Part shown: positions 47,038-57,200 of the stretch, piece after piece
Layout: every line of letters starts with the position of its first letter
Numbering within the stretch: the stretch's first letter is position 1
NCBI RefSeq assembly: GCF_011766325.1
Contig: NZ_BLLG01000004.1
Span: forward strand, 434,001-498,000
Length of the DNA stretch: 64,000 nt
Reading direction: 5' to 3'
Origin: Streptomyces pacificus
Lineage (GTDB): Bacteria > Actinomycetota > Actinomycetes > Streptomycetales > Streptomycetaceae
The notes under the pieces: generated by a model
Seen by the model: only the letters and a program-made list of their open reading frames with translations
What the model was told of the DNA's origin: nothing
The model's database searches: none
Position numbers and translations under genes: made by a program

Positions 47038-47089
47038 CCCGCACGCCAGGTGCCCCGCTCCGGACCTGTCCGGCGCGGGGCACTGCCGT

Positions 47090-47299
47090 TCACGTCGCGT
47101 GAGGCGTCCACTTGCCCGCGCCGACAGCCTGCTGGAGACGCGTGGAGAAGTACGCGTGCGCCGCACGCATCTCCGCCTCGCGGTCTGCCTTGCAGAGGGG
47201 CACGGTGCAGCCCTCCGGGCGCTCGGGGTGCTCCTCCTTCCGGTACGGGCCTCGCGGGCGTACCCGCACGGATGCGGGCGGTCGACGGTCACCCCTCAA
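47090..47299 (-). CDS. Possible small protein of unknown function
   Basis: 69 aa at most. The C-terminal half (CKADREAEMRAAHAYFSTRL, then QQAVGAGKWTPHAT) looks like a real amphipathic protein; the N-terminal half is Arg/Pro-rich and may be untranslated. An internal start is possible. No ribosome site stands out. The stretch 47038-47420 otherwise holds no gene I can support. Confidence 0.35.
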   Translation of the reverse strand: MRGDRRPPASVRVRPRGPYRKEEHPERPEGCTVPLCKADREAEMRAAHAYFSTRLQQAVGAGKWTPHAT

Positions 47300-47420
47300 C
47301 AGGAAAGAAGTATGCCTATCGCATATGTCCGGAAAGGACCGCTATGCCGCAGAGGTACTGGCAGACTCCCGCCGGTGCGCCGGGGAGATCCGGTCCACCG
47401 ACGACCACGAGAGGAATCGT

Positions 47421-48491
47421 GTGAACCCCAGGACCCTGCTCCGCCGGTTCGGGCTGCTGACCGGCATCGGCATCCTCGCCGCCCTGCCGCTCTCCCCCGC
47501 CGGCGCCCTCCCCGCACCGTCGGCCGCGGCACCCCGCGCCACCGCACCCACCCTCGTCACCGGTTCCGAGGGCCGCCAGTCGATCGCCAGGTGCCCGGCG
47601 GGCACCACGGTGATGGGCGGCGGCTACCAGGCCACCCGCTTCGCCCGGGCCAACGGCGGCAGCGTCTACGACTACGTGACCGCCAACGGCCCCGTCGCCG
47701 CCGACAACTCCTGGCGCGCGGGCGTGCTCAGGGACACCAGCACCGTCGTGGCCTACGCCCTGTGCGCCCCGGACGAGCAGGGGTACCGCATCGCCACGGG
47801 GAACTCGGCGCACCAGTCGGACGCCACCTGCCCCACCGGCACCCGCGTCGTCGGCGGCGGCTACGGCATCCAGAGCTTCGCCCGGGCCAACGGCGGCACC
47901 ATCTACGACTACGCCACCGCCAACGGCCCCGTCGCCACCGACAACTCCTGGCGCGCCCGCATGCACCAGGGCAGCAGCAGGATCACCGCCACCGCCGTCT
48001 GCGCACCCGAGAGCATGGGCCACCGGATCGCCACCGGCCCCTCCGCAGGCCAGTCGGACGCCACCTGCCCCACCGGCACCCGCGTGATCGGCGGCGGATA
48101 CGGCATCCAGACCTTCGTGCACGCCCGCGGCGGCACGCTCTACGACTCCCTCACCGCCAACGGCCCCGTCGCCACCGACAACTCCTGGCGCGCCCGCATG
48201 CTCCACGACAGCGGCAGGGTCATCGCCCTCGCCGTCTGCGCGCCCGAGAGCCTCGGCTACCGGATCGCCACCGGCCCCTCCGCACGCGACTCCCAGGCCG
48301 CATGCCCGGCCGGCACCCGCGTCGCGGGCGGCGGATACGGCGTGCAGCGGTTCGTCCGCGCCAACGGCGGCGAGATCTACGACTACCCCGTCGTCAACGG
48401 CCCCACCCCGGGCGCCACGTCCTGGCGCGCCCATATGCTCCACGACAGCGGCAGGGTCATCGCCCTCGCCGTCTGCGCACCCACCGGCTGA
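47421..48491 (+). CDS. Secreted protein of four ~77-residue repeats
   Basis: 356 aa from GTG 47421 (GAGAGGA upstream). Signal peptide RRFGLLTGIGILAALPL with cleavage around APSAAA. The mature part is four copies of a unit of about 77 residues. Each has two cysteines: one in CP(A/T)GT(R/T)V.GGGY, one in A.CAP. Between them lies a shared ANGG..YDY...NGP...N.SWRA core. The repeats are 60-80% alike at the DNA level, suggesting recent internal duplication. The function is unknown; an extracellular adhesive or carbohydrate-binding role is a guess. Confidence 0.8.
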   Translation: MNPRTLLRRFGLLTGIGILAALPLSPAGALPAPSAAAPRATAPTLVTGSEGRQSIARCPAGTTVMGGGYQATRFARANGGSVYDYVTANGPVAADNSWRAGVLRDTSTVVAYALCAPDEQGYRIATGNSAHQSDATCPTGTRVVGGGYGIQSFARANGGTIYDYATANGPVATDNSWRARMHQGSSRITATAVCAPESMGHRIATGPSAGQSDATCPTGTRVIGGGYGIQTFVHARGGTLYDSLTANGPVATDNSWRARMLHDSGRVIALAVCAPESLGYRIATGPSARDSQAACPAGTRVAGGGYGVQRFVRANGGEIYDYPVVNGPTPGATSWRAHMLHDSGRVIALAVCAPTG

Positions 48492-48512
48492 CCCCACCAC
48501 CCGCCCGCGGCC

Positions 48513-48540
48513 GGCCGGCCCGCCACCCACCGGGCCGGCC
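48513..48540 (+). terminator. Terminator of the secreted repeat protein gene
   Basis: Perfect 10-bp inverted repeat GGCCGGCCCG (48513-48522)/CGGGCCGGCC (48531-48540), 8-nt loop, 21 nt after the stop. Confidence 0.85.
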
Positions 48541-48557
48541 GTCCCCGCCGCCGCGAG

Positions 48558-48605
48558 CCCCGGCCCGTACGAAGCGCTCCACACGACGAGCGGTACGGGC
48601 CGGGG
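48558..48605. repeat. 13-bp perfect inverted repeat
   Basis: CCCCGGCCCGTAC (48558-48570)/GTACGGGCCGGGG (48593-48605); the 22-nt loop itself contains CGCT/AGCG pairing. It follows the first terminator within 20 nt. It may be a second terminator, for a transcript from either side. The rest of 48492-48857 holds nothing I can name. Confidence 0.7.
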
Positions 48606-48857
48606 TCCTGGTGGTCGGGGGCCGGCATCGCGCCCCGGCCGGGGTGACGAGCGGGGTGCCCGCACCGCAGAAGATGTGCCCCTTCTGCCGTGTTCGGTAG
48701 CCTGATGCCGTGCTGACACGGAAGCGGTACCCCCGTCTCCACACCTCGGGAAACACATCGGCCCCGGCCCGCTCCCCGGCTCGCTCCCCGGTCCTCGGAC
48801 TGGCTGGTTCACCGGCCGGCGCCACGGCCGGTACGACGGCCCCCGGGTCACGCACCG

Positions 48858-50297
48858 ATGCGTGACACCCTCCGGGTCCAGCTGTGGCCGCTGCCCACGC
48901 TGGGCATCGCACTCGCCGTCATCGCCGGGGTGGGGCTGCCGCTGCTGGACGAGCGGTTCCAGAGCGACATGCCCTCGTGGCTGAGGACCTACCTGTACAG
49001 CGGCACCTCGGACGCCGCGCGTTCGGTACTGGAGGCGATCGCCGGCTCGCTGGTCACGGTCACGGCGCTGACCTTCTCGCTCACCGTGCTGACGCTGCAA
49101 CTGGCGAGCAGCCAGTTCTCGCCGCGCCTGCTCCGCACCTTCACCTCCGATCGGTACGTCCAGGCGACCCTGGCGCTCTTCCTCGCGACCTTCACCTTCG
49201 CCCTGACCGTGCTCCGCAGCGTCCGCACCGGCGAGGACGGGCGGACCGAGTTCGTCCCCCAGGTGTCGGTGACCGCGGCCCTGGTGCTCACCCTGGCGAG
49301 CCTGCTCGCCCTGGTGCTGTTCCTGTCCCATCTGGCGCGCGAGATCCGGATCGAGACGATGATGAACAGCGTCCACTCCGACGCCGACCGCACCCTTCAG
49401 CGGCTCCTCCCGGAGAACCCGCAGCGGCTCCTCCCGGAGGGGCGGAAGTCCTCGGGGAAGCCGCAGGCGCCGGAGAACCGGCAGCCCCACTCCGGCGGTC
49501 CCGCCGGAGGGACCGCCCCGGCGGCGCCACCGCCCCCACCGGCACCGGCCGCACCACCGGAACCGCCCGCGAATGCGCTCGTCCTGCCCGCCGGCACCTC
49601 CGGCTTCCTCACCCATGTGGACGAGGCGGCCCTGCTGAACACGGCGATCGAGACCGACGCCGTGGTGCTCATCGACCGCCATCCCGGCAGCTCCCTGATC
49701 GCCGGGACACCCATGGGAGCCGCCTGGCCGGACTCCGGAGAACCGTTCTCCGCGGGCACCCGTACCCGCCTGGCCGAAGAGGTCTCCCGAGCGGTACGGA
49801 CCGGTACCGAGCGCACCGACCTCCAGGACATCGCCTTCGGGCTCCGGCAGCTCACCGACATCGCCGCGAAGGCGCTCTCTCCCGGGATCAACGACCCCAC
49901 CACCGCCGTACACGCCCTGTCCCACTCCTCCGCCCTGCTGTGCGAGATGGTGCGCCGCGACCTCGGCCCCCGGCTGCTGCGGGACGACGACCAGCGGGTG
50001 AGAGTGGTGCTGCGACGCCCGGACCTGAGCGAACTGCTGGGTCTGGCGGTGGACCAGCCGATGCGCTACGGAGCCGGCGAGCCCGCCGTGCTGGCCCGGG
50101 TCGCCCAGCTGCTGCGGGAACTCGCCTGGTGCGGCGCCCCCGCACAGCACCCGCCGATCACCGCGGCACTCGCCCGGCTGCGCTCCGCCATCGGCAGCGA
50201 AGACCGGGACGCGGCAGAACGCCACCGGCTCACCCGCTTGACCGAATCCGTCGACGAGGCCCTGGCCGGCCGATGGGCACCCGGCAGAGGGCACTGA
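48858..50297 (+). CDS. DUF2254 integral membrane protein
   Basis: 479 aa from ATG 48858. Four N-terminal membrane segments (PLPTLGIALAVIAGVGLPLL; the segment ending LTFSLTVLTLQLAS; ATLALFLATFTFALTVL; VTAALVLTLASLLALVLFL). The family stretch SSQFSPRLLRTF follows the second. A soluble C-terminal domain then contains ERTDLQDIAFGLRQLTDIAA, KALSPGINDPTTAV and RVRVVLRRPDLSELLGLAVD. A Pro/Ala linker (about 205-240) separates the two halves. The family is widespread and uncharacterised. It appears unrelated to the adjoining clusters. Confidence 0.9.
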   Translation: MRDTLRVQLWPLPTLGIALAVIAGVGLPLLDERFQSDMPSWLRTYLYSGTSDAARSVLEAIAGSLVTVTALTFSLTVLTLQLASSQFSPRLLRTFTSDRYVQATLALFLATFTFALTVLRSVRTGEDGRTEFVPQVSVTAALVLTLASLLALVLFLSHLAREIRIETMMNSVHSDADRTLQRLLPENPQRLLPEGRKSSGKPQAPENRQPHSGGPAGGTAPAAPPPPPAPAAPPEPPANALVLPAGTSGFLTHVDEAALLNTAIETDAVVLIDRHPGSSLIAGTPMGAAWPDSGEPFSAGTRTRLAEEVSRAVRTGTERTDLQDIAFGLRQLTDIAAKALSPGINDPTTAVHALSHSSALLCEMVRRDLGPRLLRDDDQRVRVVLRRPDLSELLGLAVDQPMRYGAGEPAVLARVAQLLRELAWCGAPAQHPPITAALARLRSAIGSEDRDAAERHRLTRLTESVDEALAGRWAPGRGH

Positions 50298-51644
50298 CCG
50301 GCCGGGGGCCGACCCGGCCTGCCGATCAGCGCCCCAGCCCCTGCGGCTCCACGCCGCACCGGAGCGGCGACCGGCTCCGGCAGGGGAGGCGACCACACTC
50401 GCTCCCGCCGGTCCGGAGCGCGATCCGGTCGTCCATGCGTTCCGGGTCGCGTTCCGGATCGTCCACGACGGTGAGCGGTCAGGCCGTTCCGGCGGGTGTC
50501 TCCGCCTGCCCCCCCCGCACCCGGTCCCCGGCCCCCCACTGACCCCGGATCCGGCCAGCCCCCTGCTCACACCTCGCCGCCGCGCTCTCCCGGCCGCCCC
50601 GGCCCACTCAGCCGACTCGGCGGCAGTCTGAACTGCCCGTCCACCGCGTTCCGGCCATTCCTCTCCCACCCGGTGGAAGCATTCCCGCAGCCCGCGGCAG
50701 GGCCGCCGCTTCGCGCCCCTCGGCCCCACGGCCCCTCAGCCCCACGGCCCCACGGCCCCACGGCCCCTCGGTGCACCGTCCGTGTGACGGCCGTCAGGGT
50801 TCTCTCCTCATGCTCTCCTTTCCCCGACCGGCGTCACCGCCTCCTGGGGCCCACACCACCCATGCGGCCGCGCGGCAGCCGCCCTCCTCCTCGCGCGGTC
50901 GTCCGCCCCGCCCGGAGCAGACACCGCCACAGCCGGACGATCCCACAGCCCGCGCGGTCCCGGGACCGCTCCGCACAGGGCGCGGCCGACCACCCGGAGC
51001 CGACAGGCCGGGCTCTCCTCGGCGCCCCTGGTCAGCCCGGCCCGGCTCAGGGCCGACGCCCGGCCCGGGAGCGACGCCCGGCCCAGGCCGGCGCCCGTCG
51101 CCACCCGCCACCGCCACCGCCACCTGCCACCTGCCACCTGCCACCTGCCACCTGCCACCTGCCACCTGCCCGATCTTCCGCCGGCCTTCCACGCGCCTCT
51201 CACCCGTGCGGCCGCATTCCTCCCCCGGCCCTTCCGCAACATTTGATTGAAAAATTTCCCATCCGCCCGGGCACTGGTGCCGAATACCAGACGGGTGCGA
51301 TTCAAGCGCTTCCGAGACGGCCGTGACCAGCGGCCCGCACGGGGATCATGGCCTCGTGCCGACGATGACAACAGCTTTGATGCGGTGACCGGACCGCCGG
51401 TCACCGGCGGTTCCGTGGTCTGGAGTCATCGGCCTCTCCCTCATGTCAGGGGCGGTCCGTCGGGGCACAGTCCAAGTGGCAACCCCTCGATACACGGCGG
51501 AGACTGTGATCGTGATTGTGACCGGAGAAGAGCTCACGACCGCGTGACTTCCGGATTGCTCGCTCCGGCCATCCACCGGAGCGTGAGGACAACCAGTGCC
51601 GCGCGCAGGGACGATCGCGACCGGCATTTCCTCAAGGAGCTCGC
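50298..51644. other. 1.35-kb region without a supported gene
   Basis: C-rich, with repeats: CCCCACGG-type units at about 50717-50770 and seven perfect copies of CCACCTG at 51120-51168. Open frames here are low-complexity Pro/Arg products of the composition. An AT-rich island (TTTGATTGAAAAATTTCCC, 51243-51261) may be a promoter upstream of region 3. The 5' leader of the next gene is within 51400-51644. Confidence 0.6.
51120..51168 (+). repeat. Seven tandem copies of CCACCTG
   Basis: Perfect 7-nt units in a non-coding region; a simple repeat likely to vary in copy number. Confidence 0.95.
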
Positions 51645-54227
51645 ATGGTGGAAAAGTCTGTCGAGGTCCTGACGCCCGAGCCGGATGACTCGGCGCTCAC
51701 ACAGCGCCGGATCAACGGCACGGCGGCGGGAACGGGAACGACAGGTGCCGAGAGGGACTTCACCGAACTGCTGGCCGGCCTGGTGAAGGCCGAGCAGATA
51801 TCGGTCGACAGCCACTTCTTCGAGGACCTGTGCGCCAACTCTCTCGTCATGGCACAGTTCTGCGCCCGGGTCAGGAAATGCGACGGCCTCCCCCAGGTGT
51901 CCATGAAGGACATCTACCAGTACCCGACGATCCGCAGTCTGGTGACGGCGCTCGCGGCCGAGGCGCCCGCGGCCGAGGCGGCGCAGACGTCCGAGCCCGC
52001 CGAGACCGTCACCCCCGTGAGCAGAAGCGCACACGTGCTGTGCGGCACGGCACAGACCGTGATCTTCCTCGTCTACTGCTTCGCCGCGGGTACCGTCACC
52101 ATCCGCGGCTACGAGTGGGTTTCCCGCGGCTCCGGCCTGCTGCACCTCTATCTGCGGTCGATGGTCTTCGGCAGCGCGGCGATACTGGCTCTCTGCCTCT
52201 TCCCCATCGCCGCCAAATGGATTCTCGTCGGCCGGTGGAAGCCGCAGGAGTTCCCGGTCTGGGGCCTGGCCTATCTGCGGTTCTGGACCGTCAAGGCGCT
52301 GGTCAACGCGAACCCGATGAGGTTCTACGTCGGGAATCCGCTGTATGTGCTCTATCTGCGTGCCCTCGGCGCCCGTATCGGAAAGGGCGTCACCATTCTC
52401 TCCCAGAGCGTCCCGGTGTGCACCGACCTCGTGACGATCGGCGCCGGCACGGTCATCCGCAAGGAGTCCCACTTCGCCGGCTACCGCGCCCACGCCGGAC
52501 GCATCCAGACGGGCCGGGTCACGATCGGCCGGGACGCGTTCGTCGGCGAGAAGACGGTGCTGGACATCGACACCTCGATGGGCGACCGCAGCCAGCTGGG
52601 TCACGCCTCCGCGCTGCAGACCGGTGATGCGGTCCCGGACGGCGAGCGCTGGCACGGCTCCCCGGCCCAGCGCACCGACGTCGACTATGTACGCGTCCCT
52701 GCGGCACGCTGCGGCAGCCTCCGCCGGACCCTGTTCGGACTCGGCAGCGTACTCCAGCTGTTCGCGTTCTCGGTCCCGCTGTTCGTCGGCGGCGCCTACA
52801 TCGTGGTCACGGAGATCCCGGTGCTGAACCGGCTGCTGGCCCCCGGCGCACAGCTCACATCGGCGAGTCTGTACATCGACGCCCTGATCCTGTCCGCCGT
52901 CCTCTTCGCCGGCTCCCTCGTCCTCGGTCTGGCCTGGCTGTTCACCGTGCCACGGCTGCTCAATCTGGCCATCAGGCCCGACCGGGTCTATCCGCTGTAC
53001 GGCCTCCAGTACTCGCTGCACCGGATGATCGCGCGGATGACCAACGTCAAGTTCTTCGGCTGGCTCTTCGGAGACAGCTCGTACATCGTCCACTACCTGC
53101 GCTTCCTGGGCTACGACCTGTCCAAGGTGGAGCAGACGGGCTCCAACTTCGGCACCCATGTGCAGCACGAGTCCCCGTACCTCACCACCGTCGGCAGCGG
53201 CACCATGGTCGCCGACGGGCTGTCCGTCATCAACGCGGAGTTCTCGGGGAGCTCGTTCCGCGTCTGCCGGACCGTCATCGGCCCCCGCAGCTTCCTCGGC
53301 AACAACATCGCCTATCCGGCCGGCGGCAGGACCGGCGGGAACACCCTGCTCGCGACCAAGGTGATGATCCCGCTCGAGGGCGAGGTCCGGGAGGGCACGG
53401 GACTGCTGGGCGCACCGTGCTTCGAGGTTCCGCGGACCGTCGAGCGGGACACCCGCTTCGACCATCTGCGGACCGGCGAGGAGTTCCGCCGCAACCTGGC
53501 GGCGAAGAACCGCTACAACCTCCGCACCATGGCCCTCTGGCTGTTCCTGCGCTGGGTGCACGTGTTCGTGCTGATGGTCTGCGCACTGGCGACCCTCGAT
53601 GTGTTCGCCGCGTTCGGGCCGCTCGTGATCGCTCTGTACCTCGCGACCGCGCTGGCGTTCACGGGCTGCTACTTCGCCCTGTCGGAACGGCTCCTCGCGC
53701 GCTTCCGCCCCCTCCAGCCCAGGATCTGCTCCATCTACGACCCGTACTTCTGGTGGCACGAGCGACTCTGGAAGGTGCCCGAGCAGTACCTCAAGATCTT
53801 CAGCGGTACGCCCTACAAGACGCTGCTGTGGCGGATGCTGGGCGTACGCATCGGCAAGCGGGTCTTCGACGACGGCGCGGGACTCACGGAGCGGACGCTG
53901 ACCGCGATCGGCGACTTCTGCACGCTCAACCAGGGAAGCACGATCCAGTGCCACTCCCAGGAGGACGGCACCTTCAAGTCCGACCACTCCGTCCTCGGCA
54001 CCGGGTGCACTCTCGGCGTCAACGCCCTCGTCCACTACGGCGTGACGATGGGCGACCACGCGCAGCTCGCCGCCGACGCCTTCCTCATGAAGGGCGAGGA
54101 AGTGCCCGCACACGCACGGTGGATCGGGAACCCTGCCGCCGAGGCACGCGGAAACGCCCACCGGCCCGCAGCGCTGAACGGCAGTCCGCAGGCGCACCAC
54201 GGGCAACCGGTGCCCGGACGAGGCTGA
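51645..54227 (+). CDS. Stand-alone carrier plus Pls-type NRPS terminal membrane protein
   Basis: 860 aa from ATG 51645 (AAGGAG upstream). Residues 40-115 are a carrier protein (FFEDLCANSLVMAQFCARVR, Ser about 66). The rest is the 'NRPS terminal domain' known from epsilon-poly-lysine synthetase (TIGR02353 type). It has about six membrane segments alternating with left-handed beta-helix acyltransferase-like parts (LGARIGKGVTILSQSVPVCT, GRDAFVGEKTVLDIDTSMGD, ESPYLTTVGSGTMVADGLSV, GVRIGKRVFDDGAGLTERTL). In Pls these domains link free amino acids to the carrier-bound residue at the membrane. Here no adenylation domain is fused; the A-T-TE protein just downstream must supply it. Confidence 0.88.
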   Translation: MVEKSVEVLTPEPDDSALTQRRINGTAAGTGTTGAERDFTELLAGLVKAEQISVDSHFFEDLCANSLVMAQFCARVRKCDGLPQVSMKDIYQYPTIRSLVTALAAEAPAAEAAQTSEPAETVTPVSRSAHVLCGTAQTVIFLVYCFAAGTVTIRGYEWVSRGSGLLHLYLRSMVFGSAAILALCLFPIAAKWILVGRWKPQEFPVWGLAYLRFWTVKALVNANPMRFYVGNPLYVLYLRALGARIGKGVTILSQSVPVCTDLVTIGAGTVIRKESHFAGYRAHAGRIQTGRVTIGRDAFVGEKTVLDIDTSMGDRSQLGHASALQTGDAVPDGERWHGSPAQRTDVDYVRVPAARCGSLRRTLFGLGSVLQLFAFSVPLFVGGAYIVVTEIPVLNRLLAPGAQLTSASLYIDALILSAVLFAGSLVLGLAWLFTVPRLLNLAIRPDRVYPLYGLQYSLHRMIARMTNVKFFGWLFGDSSYIVHYLRFLGYDLSKVEQTGSNFGTHVQHESPYLTTVGSGTMVADGLSVINAEFSGSSFRVCRTVIGPRSFLGNNIAYPAGGRTGGNTLLATKVMIPLEGEVREGTGLLGAPCFEVPRTVERDTRFDHLRTGEEFRRNLAAKNRYNLRTMALWLFLRWVHVFVLMVCALATLDVFAAFGPLVIALYLATALAFTGCYFALSERLLARFRPLQPRICSIYDPYFWWHERLWKVPEQYLKIFSGTPYKTLLWRMLGVRIGKRVFDDGAGLTERTLTAIGDFCTLNQGSTIQCHSQEDGTFKSDHSVLGTGCTLGVNALVHYGVTMGDHAQLAADAFLMKGEEVPAHARWIGNPAAEARGNAHRPAALNGSPQAHHGQPVPGRG

Positions 54228-54239
54228 GGGAGCGTACCG

Positions 54240-57200
54240 ATGGACACGCAGGCGGCACGGACGGCAGCACGGACGACGCAGACGACACGAGCGGAACAGA
54301 GCGGACAGCCGGAGCGGACGGAACGAATGGAAGGTGCAGACCGGATGGATCCGCTGGATCTGACGGAGCGGTCGGAACGGACGGAGCGGTCGGAGCGGTC
54401 GGAACGGTCGGAACGGTCGGAACGAGGCGAAGCCGACCGGGAGTTCTGGCGCGGGGTACTGGCGCCGGGTGGCTGCACCGTCGTACCGCGGTGGGTGGCG
54501 GCCGCTCCGGCGCCGGTCACCGGCGAGAGGGCGACGTACGAGGTGACCGTCCCCGACGCGTTGCTGCGGGGGTTGGGGCGGGTCGCGGGGGAGCTGGGCG
54601 TGCCGGTGTCGTCGCTGTTTCTGGCGGCTCATGCACGGGTGCTGGGGGTGCTGTCGGGTGAGGACGACGTGGTCACGGGTTGGGTTCCGGTCCCCGGTGG
54701 GCGGGCGTTGCCGTGTCGGGTTGCGGCCGGCGGCGGGGAGACATGGCGGGGGCTGGTGGTGGACGCGGATCAGGCGGCCTCGGGAGTGCTGGAGTATCGG
54801 GGCTTCCCGGTGGACGAGCTGGCGCGGGAGCTGGGATCGGCCGAGCCGCTGTTCGAGGTGGAGTTCGACGCCTGGGGCGGGAACGGGCCTGCGGGTGTGG
54901 ATGGGCATGCGGGTGTGGCTGAGGGTGCCGGTGGTGTGAGCGGCGGGACGGTGTTGCGGCTGTCGGTACGGGGCGGGGGTGACGGTGCCCGCGGTCCCGC
55001 TGGTACCGGTCGTGCCGCTGGTACCGGTCGTGCCGGCGGTGACGGGGGTACCGGCGGGGTGGTGTTGGGGTTGCGGTATCGGATGGACGTGCTGGACCGG
55101 GAGGCCGCGGGTCGGTTCGTGGGCTATCACCTGGCCGCGCTGGAGCGATTGGTGGCGGGTCCGGACGGGGCTTTGGGTTCGGTGGTGCCGGAGGGGGAGG
55201 TGGCCTTCCAGGTGGAGGGGATGGCGGGACCGCAGCGGGAGTTGCCGGCGTTGCGGGTGCACGAGTTGTTCGAGGAGCGGGTGCGGGCGCACCCGGACGC
55301 GGTGGCGGTGGTGGACGGGGGTCGGGCATGGACGTACGGGGAGTTGAACGGACGGGCGAACCGGCTGGCACGGGCGCTGCGGGTGCGCGGGGTGGAGCGG
55401 GAGAGTGTGGTGGGGGTGGTACTGGGGCGGAACGCGGACTGGTTGGCCTCGGTGCTGGCGGTGTTCAAGGCGGGTGGGGTGTATCTGCCGATCGAGCCGG
55501 GTTTCCCGGCGGGGCGGATCGCGGCGGTGTTGTCGCGGGCGGGGTGCCGGGTGGTGCTGAGCGAGTCGGGGAGCACCGGTTCGCTGGATCAGGCGCTGGC
55601 CTCCGCCGGTGCGGATGACGGTGGGGCGGCGGGAAGGGGCGGCCGCAGGACCGGTCGCCGGGCCGGCGGTGGGGCAGCGGGCGGGACCGGCGGTGTGGCC
55701 GGTGGGGCCGGCTCGGCGGATTCTGCCCGTGGGGTGGGCAGGGTGGTTGGGGTGAGTGGGGTGCAGCGGGTGCTCGTGGAGGAGGCATACGGGGAGGGGC
55801 ATGCCTCGGATGATCTGGGGCTGGCGGTGGGGCCCGAGCAGTTGGCGTACATCTATTTCACTTCGGGTTCCACGGGTGAGCCGAAGGGGGCGATGTGTGA
55901 GCACGCGGGCCTGGTGAACCATCTGCTGGCGAAGATCGACGATCTGGGGATCGTGGAGGGCAGTGCGGTGGCGCAGGTCGCGCCGCAGTGCTTCGACATC
56001 TCGTTGTGGCAGTTGCTGGCGGGTCCGCTGGTGGGCGGGCGGACGGTGCTGGTGGAGCAGGACGCTGTGCTGGATGTGTCGCGGTTCGTGGACACGGTGG
56101 TCGGTACCGGGGTGAACGTGGTGCAGGTGGTGCCGTCGTATCTGGAGGCGGTGGTGAGCGCGTTGGAGCACACACCGCGGGGACTGGGTGGGGTGCGGTG
56201 TGTGTCGGTGACCGGTGAGGCGCTGAAGCGGGAGCTGGTGGAGCGGTGGTTCGCGGTCCAGCCGGGGATCCCTCTGGTGAACGCCTACGGTCTGACGGAG
56301 ACCTGCGATGACACCAACCACGAGGTGATCACCGGGGTGGTGGATCGGGTGCTGGTGGGGCGGCCGGTGGCGAATGTGCGTGTGTATGTGGTGGACGAGG
56401 AGTTGCGGCCGGTGCCGTTGGGCGCGCCGGGGGAGATCGTGTTCTCCGGGGTGTGCGTGGGGCGGGGTTATGTCAACGACCCGGAGCGGACGGCGGCGGT
56501 GTTCGTGCCGGATCCGCTGCGGCCGGGTGAGCGGTTGTACCGCAGTGGCGACCGTGGGCGCTGGGACGCGTCGGGGCGGTTGGAGTTCCTGGGGCGGCGG
56601 GATGCCCAGGTGAAGATCCGCGGGTTCCGGATCGAGATCGGTGAGGTGGAGAACGCGTTGCTGGGTGTGGCGGGGGTGCGTGATGGTGCGGTGGTGGCCG
56701 TCGCGGGTCCGTCGGGCAAGCGGCTGGTGGCGTTCTACACCGCGTCGGCGGCGCTGGAGGGCGGGGTGCTCGCCGAGGGCCTGGGGCGGGTGCTGCCGTC
56801 GTACATGGTGCCCTCGGTGTTCCACTGGCGGCAGCGGCTGCCGCTGACCGCCAACGGCAAGGTCGACAAGAAGGCACTGACCGCGCTCGCCGGCTCGCTG
56901 GAGACCACCGGCCCGACCGGCGGCGGAGAGGGTGGGCGTCAGGCGCCGGCAACGGCGGCGGAGCGGCGGCTGGCTGCTGCCTGGTCGGCCGTGCTCGGCG
57001 TCCCGCCGGAGCAGATCGGGCGGAACGACCACTTCTTCGACCGCGGCGGCAGCTCACTCTCCGCGGTCAAACTCGCCATCGCCCTCGACCGTGCCATCAC
57101 TCTCAAGGACGTCACCCGCCACCCCGTCCTCACCGACCTCGCCGCACTCCTCGACCCCGAAACCGACCCCGACCCCGAAACCGCACCCGGCCCTGACCAC

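Noticed and set aside
47316..50729. Minus-strand open frame of about 1,130 codons
   Set aside because: Shadow of the secreted repeat protein and the DUF2254 gene; its repeats simply mirror the coding repeats on the other strand.
50298..51644. Several short open frames in the C-rich gap
   Set aside because: Low-complexity Pro/Ser/Arg products of simple repeats, without ribosome sites or typical codon use.
51534..57032. Very long minus-strand open frame (about 1,830 codons) across region 3
   Set aside because: Arg/His/Pro-rich translation with no domain; it lies opposite the carrier/membrane protein and the NRPS, which have clear motifs. High GC removes stop codons on the antisense strand.
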